Part shown: positions 30,334 to 34,616 of the stretch, piece after piece
How positions within the stretch are numbered: position 1 is the first letter of the stretch
Layout: the number at the start of each line of letters is the position of its first letter
Source of the DNA: Patescibacteria group bacterium
GTDB taxonomy: Bacteria; Patescibacteriota; Microgenomatia; Levybacterales; UBA12049
Length of the DNA: 34,616 bases
Direction of reading: 5' to 3'
Assembly (NCBI GenBank): GCA_023485715.1
Contig: JAMCZG010000036.1
Coordinates: forward strand, 1-34,616
Notes under the pieces: model-generated
What the model was told of the DNA's origin: nothing
Databases searched by the model: none
The model's input: only the letters and a program-made list of their open reading frames with translations
Position numbers and translations under genes: made by a program

Positions 30334-31043
30334 CTCTCTCTGTCATACTTCCGACATATAACGAAAAAGATAATATTATCGAAATTATTGAAAAGATTGT
30401 AAAATCAATAGGAAATATCTCTTGTAAATATCAAATAGTAGTGGTAGACGATAATAGCCCCGATAAAACGGGAGAAATATGTAGGAAGTATTTTTATAAA
30501 AATAAACAAATAATAATTTATATTAGAAAAAAAGAAAAAGGATTTGCTTCAGCGATATATTTTGGTATAAAAAAATCCAAAGGAGATACGATTATTGTTA
30601 TGGATACTGACTTCAGTCATGATCCAGCCTTAATTCCTATCATGATTTCTAAGATGGAAACCTGTGATATTGTTATTGGTTCTCGATATGCAAAAAATGG
30701 AGGTGGAGAAGATAAGAAAAGGTATTTGCTGAGTAAAATTTATAATTTTTATTTAAAAAGTATCTTAAAAATAGAGATTTCAGATTTTTTGTTTGGGTAC
30801 TTTTGTGTTAGAAAAACATTTCTTATTAAAAAAGGCCTTTTAAATAAAAATATTTTTACAGGATTCGGAGATTATTTTATTAGACTTGCTTATTATATTA
30901 ATAAATCAGGAGGAACATTCTTAGAGATTCCCGCTTTTTACAAAAGTAGAATTCATGGAACTAGCAAATCTGATCTAAAAAAAATGTTATTCACTTATAC
31001 TAAAACTTCATTGCAATTGTTATTGAGGAATCTATACAAATGA
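30330..31043 (+). CDS. GT2 glycosyltransferase, dolichyl-phosphate mannose synthase-like
   Basis: A 237-residue GT-A enzyme resembling DPM1-type synthases, which load a sugar from a nucleotide onto a polyprenyl phosphate. Motifs are SVILPTYNEKDNI, VVVDDNSPDKTG, GFASAIYFGIKKSKGD, the metal-binding DTDFSHDP, and IVIGSRYAKNGG. It ends at IPAFYKSRIHGTSKSDLKKMLFTYTKTSLQLLL with no C-terminal transmembrane region, so it should sit at the cytoplasmic face by itself. It ends the aminotransferase-GNAT cassette and would give a lipid-linked sugar that the two GT-C-like membrane proteins of the region could use. Confidence 0.87.
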   Translation: MTLSVILPTYNEKDNIIEIIEKIVKSIGNISCKYQIVVVDDNSPDKTGEICRKYFYKNKQIIIYIRKKEKGFASAIYFGIKKSKGDTIIVMDTDFSHDPALIPIMISKMETCDIVIGSRYAKNGGGEDKKRYLLSKIYNFYLKSILKIEISDFLFGYFCVRKTFLIKKGLLNKNIFTGFGDYFIRLAYYINKSGGTFLEIPAFYKSRIHGTSKSDLKKMLFTYTKTSLQLLLRNLYK

Positions 31044-31054
31044 GATAATTTTTT

Positions 31055-31888
31055 GTGAGAAAAAAAGAGTTTAAAAATAAAATAAAAAAATCAACTATAA
31101 AAAAATATTTTAGACGATATTTGAAAATTGCCCCATTGTCTGTTGCACTATGTCGTTGTATTGAAGCAGCAAATTTATCAACTATAAGAATAAAACCGCC
31201 TATTTTAGATATTGGATGTGGGTTTGGAGAGTTTGCTCAAGTATTTTTTGACTACCCAGTTGACATGGGCGTTGATAATTCACCACTTGATTTAACTGCG
31301 GCATCGAAAATAAGCAAGTACAAGAACTTATTGCTTTCTGATGCGCGTACATTACCATTTCCAGATGAGACTTATACTACAATAGTTTCGGTCAGTACAA
31401 TGGAGCATATTAAAAATGTTGATAAAGTTTTTAAAGAAGCTTATAGAATTCTAAAACAAGATGGAGTTTTTATTGCTACTGTAGAAACAGATGCAGTTGA
31501 TAAGCATACATTTTATAGACCATTTTTAAAAAACCTCGGCCTCTCCTTCTTTAGCGAATTTCTTACGCGTTTATTTAATGCATTTTTTCATAGAAATACA
31601 TTATTATCTAAAAAAGATTGGAAAAAACGAATTGAAAACGCAGGATTTATAATAGAAGAATCACGCGACATTGTCTCTCCAATACTCATTAAGCTTTTTG
31701 ATATTTTTATTGTTACCGCTTGGCCTTCGCAATTATTGAGACCAATTATTGGAAAAAGAGTGGTTTATAGACCTCGATTCATTATTAGTTTTCTGACGGC
31801 ATTATTCATTAGATATTTAAAAGAAAAAGAAACTACTGGTGCCATACTTTTTGTTGTGGCTAGGAAACCAAGAAGAGAAGAAGTCTAA
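31055..31888 (+). CDS. Class I SAM-dependent methyltransferase (copy 2 of a paralogous pair)
   Basis: A 277-residue paralogue of the product of 25189-25983. Both share KKYFRR(F/Y)L(R/K)I(S/A)PLSVA, PILD(L/I)GCGFGEFAQ, DAR(N/T)LPFPD, (F/M)EHIKN, YR(V/I)LK, (S/A)WPSQ, a VVYRPR-like segment and FVVARKPR. The start is a GTG at 31055; the first 15 residues are Lys-rich and absent from the other copy. A start inside this stretch is possible, but no ATG is available in the right place. It follows the GT2 gene by 11 bp in the same operon and ends 2 bp from the stop of the convergent GT-C-like gene. Substrate unknown. Confidence 0.85.
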   Translation: MRKKEFKNKIKKSTIKKYFRRYLKIAPLSVALCRCIEAANLSTIRIKPPILDIGCGFGEFAQVFFDYPVDMGVDNSPLDLTAASKISKYKNLLLSDARTLPFPDETYTTIVSVSTMEHIKNVDKVFKEAYRILKQDGVFIATVETDAVDKHTFYRPFLKNLGLSFFSEFLTRLFNAFFHRNTLLSKKDWKKRIENAGFIIEESRDIVSPILIKLFDIFIVTAWPSQLLRPIIGKRVVYRPRFIISFLTALFIRYLKEKETTGAILFVVARKPRREEV

Positions 31889-31890
31889 TC

Positions 31891-33762
31891 TTATTTTATA
31901 TTATATAGATAATATGAGGGATGTGCAGAATAAGTTGATACCAAAGAGTAGTTTGAAGAATTACAGTCTGCTAGGCCAATTTTATCGCAGAACCATTCGA
32001 TATTTCCCCCTTTTATTAATAACTTAGATGCTCTCTTACTTTTTAAAATTTCAGTCGACATATTTTTTTTATCCAAGAGATTATTGATGTCGGCATAGGA
32101 AAAATCGGCGTAATAAAATCCAAAAATTCCGTAAGTTGCGACGAAATCGTCTTTTGATATGAATCTATCGAATTTGCGATCAAAATCGTAATAACTTGAA
32201 TTATCCCTTATAAGAATTCTCGTTAAATATCTGTTTTTATCCGCGAGTCCGATACTATAAGGTAAAATTAAAATCGTGTTTATAAAGAAGTAACTAAAAA
32301 CCGCAAAGCCTGTCGTGATAAAAATAAATCTCAAAACAGTATTTTTATAAAAAATGTTCTTAATCCCAAACGACAAAATGATTACGAGTAGAGTATATAG
32401 CGCTAAGAGATATCGACCGAAAGAATAAACAAATGGTCCAAAAAATACTATTAAAGAATTTAAAATAAAAAAAATTATGAAAAAAATATAAAAAGGAATC
32501 TTTTTTAACCGAGATAAATTTTGTCTAAAATCCAATAAGAAGAAAATAATCGATAAATATAATAACGGACCGAACACATTGAAATAAGAATTAAGGAAAC
32601 CGTAATGAAATCCGATATAATCATGTATTGTCGAAACAGCGGAAGGATATCCTAATAGATTTTCATTCAGAAGAAAAGGGGATAACGGATTTCCTTTTAA
32701 AATGAAAGCGCGTAGATACCATAGAAAAGAAGTTATAAAAACTCCTCCCAAAAAAATGAATACATATTTAATTAATAGTCTTGCTTTTTTTCTTCTTTGC
32801 ACGATTGAAATATATATAATGGGTGCTGGCAAAAAAGCGACTGTCCACAATCTCGTGGTGAGCATCGCTCCGAACATAACCCCAGATAAAAAAAGAAAGT
32901 TGATTTTTATAAATTTATTTTTTATTAACAGAAACGTAGAAAGTAATAAAAAATAAATCCACTGAAAATCAATATATTGAGATGATGTCTCCCGAATTAT
33001 TTCTGGAGCTGAAGCAAATAAAAGGGGAGTAAGGACAGGCAAACTTATTTTTTGTTTTTTAGAAAAAGAATAAAGAAGCAAAATAACCAAAATATAAAAG
33101 AAAAAATGTATGTATCTTGTTACCTCTTTTAATCCAAAAAATATGGGAATTAGATAATACATTTCTCCTAGTTGAGGAGCAGGAATTGCTACTAACGGAT
33201 CTTTTGCGAAAAGCATTATCGTATGTTCTTTTAGGTATCGTACGGGGAGATCGGTGTGGTACTGATCTTCTCTTATTTCGGGCAATTGTAGTCTTAAAAA
33301 AGCCAAAATAACGAACAAGAATAACAAAATAAATAAAGATTTGTTTAGTTTAAAATCAATGAGATCTTTTTTAAAAGATGTAAAAATATTTTGAATTGCC
33401 CGAATACGAAACGAAAAAGGATAAAATGCTACGAGTATGATAAAAATAAAATAAATAGAAAGTACATAATCATAAAATGCAGAGAAAAATCCGATTATGG
33501 TAATTCCTCCTACTATAATTAAATAGCCTATGGCTATTTCGATAAAAATGTCATAGTCGGTTGATTTAAAAAAGAGCGCTTTCACTTTCTTCCCGATTAG
33601 ATATGTAATCAAAAAAATAAAAAAAGAAACAAAAAGGTTGATGAGTATATGATAAAAGAAAGAAATAAAGTCTGTAAGCACAAATCCCTTGTAGTCATGA
33701 ACTAGATAGTCGTAATTAATCAGAAAGTTCGATAGTGGATTCGCTGTCGAAATATTCAACAT
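31891..33762 (-). CDS. Polytopic GT-C-like membrane glycosyltransferase
   Basis: About 623 residues with some twelve transmembrane segments. A first outer loop has LQLPEIREDQYHTDLPVRYLKEHTI, fitting the acidic catalytic loop of GT-C enzymes that use polyprenyl-phosphate sugars, and there is a small C-terminal outer domain (about 90 residues) with three Cys. The frame is open up to 33948, but that longer form would overlap the start of the divergent GT2 gene in antisense. The ATG at 33762-33760 is preferred because TTGAAA and TAAAAT with an 18-bp spacer lie just upstream on the minus strand. A longer form starting at TTG near 33855 would add one transmembrane helix and cannot be excluded. Confidence 0.72.
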   Translation of the reverse strand: MLNISTANPLSNFLINYDYLVHDYKGFVLTDFISFFYHILINLFVSFFIFLITYLIGKKVKALFFKSTDYDIFIEIAIGYLIIVGGITIIGFFSAFYDYVLSIYFIFIILVAFYPFSFRIRAIQNIFTSFKKDLIDFKLNKSLFILLFLFVILAFLRLQLPEIREDQYHTDLPVRYLKEHTIMLFAKDPLVAIPAPQLGEMYYLIPIFFGLKEVTRYIHFFFYILVILLLYSFSKKQKISLPVLTPLLFASAPEIIRETSSQYIDFQWIYFLLLSTFLLIKNKFIKINFLFLSGVMFGAMLTTRLWTVAFLPAPIIYISIVQRRKKARLLIKYVFIFLGGVFITSFLWYLRAFILKGNPLSPFLLNENLLGYPSAVSTIHDYIGFHYGFLNSYFNVFGPLLYLSIIFFLLDFRQNLSRLKKIPFYIFFIIFFILNSLIVFFGPFVYSFGRYLLALYTLLVIILSFGIKNIFYKNTVLRFIFITTGFAVFSYFFINTILILPYSIGLADKNRYLTRILIRDNSSYYDFDRKFDRFISKDDFVATYGIFGFYYADFSYADINNLLDKKNMSTEILKSKRASKLLIKGGNIEWFCDKIGLADCNSSNYSLVSTYSAHPSYYLYNIK

Positions 33763-33789
33763 AAATAATGTGTATTTTAAAATATAAGA

Positions 33790-33798
33790 TGCTATAAT
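33790..33798 (+). promoter_or_regulatory. Extended -10 promoter for the right-edge GT2 gene
   Basis: TGCTATAAT, an extended -10 with a perfect TATAAT at 33793-33798. The GTG start at 33812 is 13 bases downstream. On the other strand TTGAAA and TAAAAT point the opposite way, so this is a divergent promoter region. Confidence 0.5.
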
Positions 33799-33811
33799 TT
33801 CAATCGCTAAT

Positions 33812-34616
33812 GTGAATAAAAATAGATTTAGTTTAATTCTAACTGTTTTCAACGAGGAACACACGATTAGACGATTGATCAATTCTTTTTCTAAACAATC
33901 AAAAACTCCCGATGAAATTATTATTGTCGATGGAGGAAGTAACGACAATACCTTATCTATAATTCAAAATTCAAAATTCAAAATAAAAAATATAAGAGTA
34001 AAGATTATTACGAGAAAAGGAAATAGGTCTGTCGGGAGAAATGAGGCGATAAAAAAAGCGACCGGAAATATTATCTTATGCACGGATTCTGGATGTACAT
34101 TGGAGAATAAATGGGTTGAATATATTTCTAAACCGTTCGAAAATAAAGATGTAAAAGTGGTCGCGGGTTATTATAAAGGGATCTATAAAAATATGTTTCA
34201 GAAATCTCTAAACACGTACGTACTCGTTATGGAAGACAATATAAAAAAAGAATTTCTTCCTTCGACAAGGTCGATGGCGTTTAGAAAATCAGTTTGGAAA
34301 AAAATTGGTGGGTTTGATGAGACTTTGTCGCACAACGAAGATTACGAGTTTGCAAGAAAAATCAAAAAGTCGGGAATTAATATTTTTTTTGAAAGAAAAG
34401 CCGTAGTTGAATGGATGCCAAGGGAGAATCTAAAAGAGGCTTTTATAATGTTTTTCAGATTTGCTTTAGGAGATGCAGAAGCGAAAATTTTCCGGCCGAA
34501 AGTAATCCTTATTTTTTTAAGATACTTAGTATTTATATGTCTTGTTCTAATTGCATTTAAAACGAATTCAAGCATTTTGTATATTATTTTAATATTGCTT
34601 TTTTTATCGCCTCATT
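33812..34616 (+). CDS. GT2-family glycosyltransferase, 3' end cut by window edge
   Basis: The frame opens at GTG 33812 (MNKNRFSLILTVFNEEHTI) and stays open to the window's end, giving 268 residues so far. Motifs are VFNEE, EIIIVDGGSNDNT, KGNRSVGRNEAI, CTDSGCTLE in the DxD region, SMAFRKSVWKKIGGFDE, and HNEDYEFARKIKKSG with the catalytic-base region. A hydrophobic stretch at the end (ILIFLRYLVFICLVLIAF) begins a C-terminal membrane anchor. A TTCAAAA microrepeat (33958-33991) encodes the insertion IIQNSKFKIKN. It belongs with the surface-glycan genes to its left. The GTG follows an extended -10 box, and the product lacks only its C-terminus. Confidence 0.85.
   Translation, partial: MNKNRFSLILTVFNEEHTIRRLINSFSKQSKTPDEIIIVDGGSNDNTLSIIQNSKFKIKNIRVKIITRKGNRSVGRNEAIKKATGNIILCTDSGCTLENKWVEYISKPFENKDVKVVAGYYKGIYKNMFQKSLNTYVLVMEDNIKKEFLPSTRSMAFRKSVWKKIGGFDETLSHNEDYEFARKIKKSGINIFFERKAVVEWMPRENLKEAFIMFFRFALGDAEAKIFRPKVILIFLRYLVFICLVLIAFKTNSSILYIILILLFLSPH

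Overview
The window looks like a piece of the chromosome of a Candidate Phyla Radiation (Patescibacteria) bacterium, most likely of the Microgenomates type. The signs are low GC, very tight gene packing with 4-8 bp overlaps, short versions of standard proteins, very few Shine-Dalgarno sequences with -10 boxes sitting a few bases before start codons, and low-complexity AT microrepeats inside coding genes. TGA ends several obvious genes (ileS, rodA), so the standard bacterial code applies. No phylogenetic test could be run, so the assignment is by eye.

Region 1 (1-13.7 kb, + strand) is a cell-wall and division cluster: murB (cut by the left edge), murA, a GlmU-type uridylyltransferase without its acetyltransferase half, a GNAT acetyltransferase, a frameshifted HAD gene, glmS, a membrane-fused murF, mraY, ftsW, murG, a short FtsQ-like gene, ftsA and ftsZ. 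Together they make UDP-GlcNAc, UDP-MurNAc, lipid I and lipid II, and the Z-ring. ftsZ carries an in-frame TAA between its GTPase half and its C-terminal half. murC, murD, murE, ddl and ftsI are not in the window.

Region 2 (13.7-15.5 kb) holds a small secreted Trp-rich protein behind an unusual leader (a 13-codon mini-ORF, a UNCG-loop hairpin with a T-run, then the only strong Shine-Dalgarno in the window), a methyltransferase on the minus strand, and an 80-residue protein of unknown function.

Region 3 (15.5-21.7 kb) is housekeeping: ileS, rodA, rplU, rpmA, parB, lepB (minus strand) and tRNA-Val(CAC). rodA is a second SEDS protein in addition to ftsW.

Region 4 (21.8-34.6 kb) is more AT-rich and looks like a surface-glycan or envelope region: a large secreted Kelch-propeller protein fused to a C39-like cysteine peptidase domain, a GT4 glycosyltransferase, two paralogous methyltransferases, a TIM-barrel protein, two polytopic GT-C-like membrane proteins, a DegT-type sugar aminotransferase overlapping a GNAT, a dolichyl-phosphate-mannose-synthase-like GT2, and a second GT2 that runs off the right edge. 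A plausible joint role is synthesis of an N-acylated amino sugar, its loading on polyprenyl phosphate, and transfer at the outer face of the membrane.

The most interesting items are the Kelch-C39 fusion, the leader with an anti-Shine-Dalgarno hairpin, MurF with its substrate-binding domain replaced by a membrane domain, the interrupted ftsZ, and the possible split (GNA1-like) route to UDP-GlcNAc. No stretch of more than 300 bases lacks a gene; the longest gap, 21552-21814, contains the tRNA.
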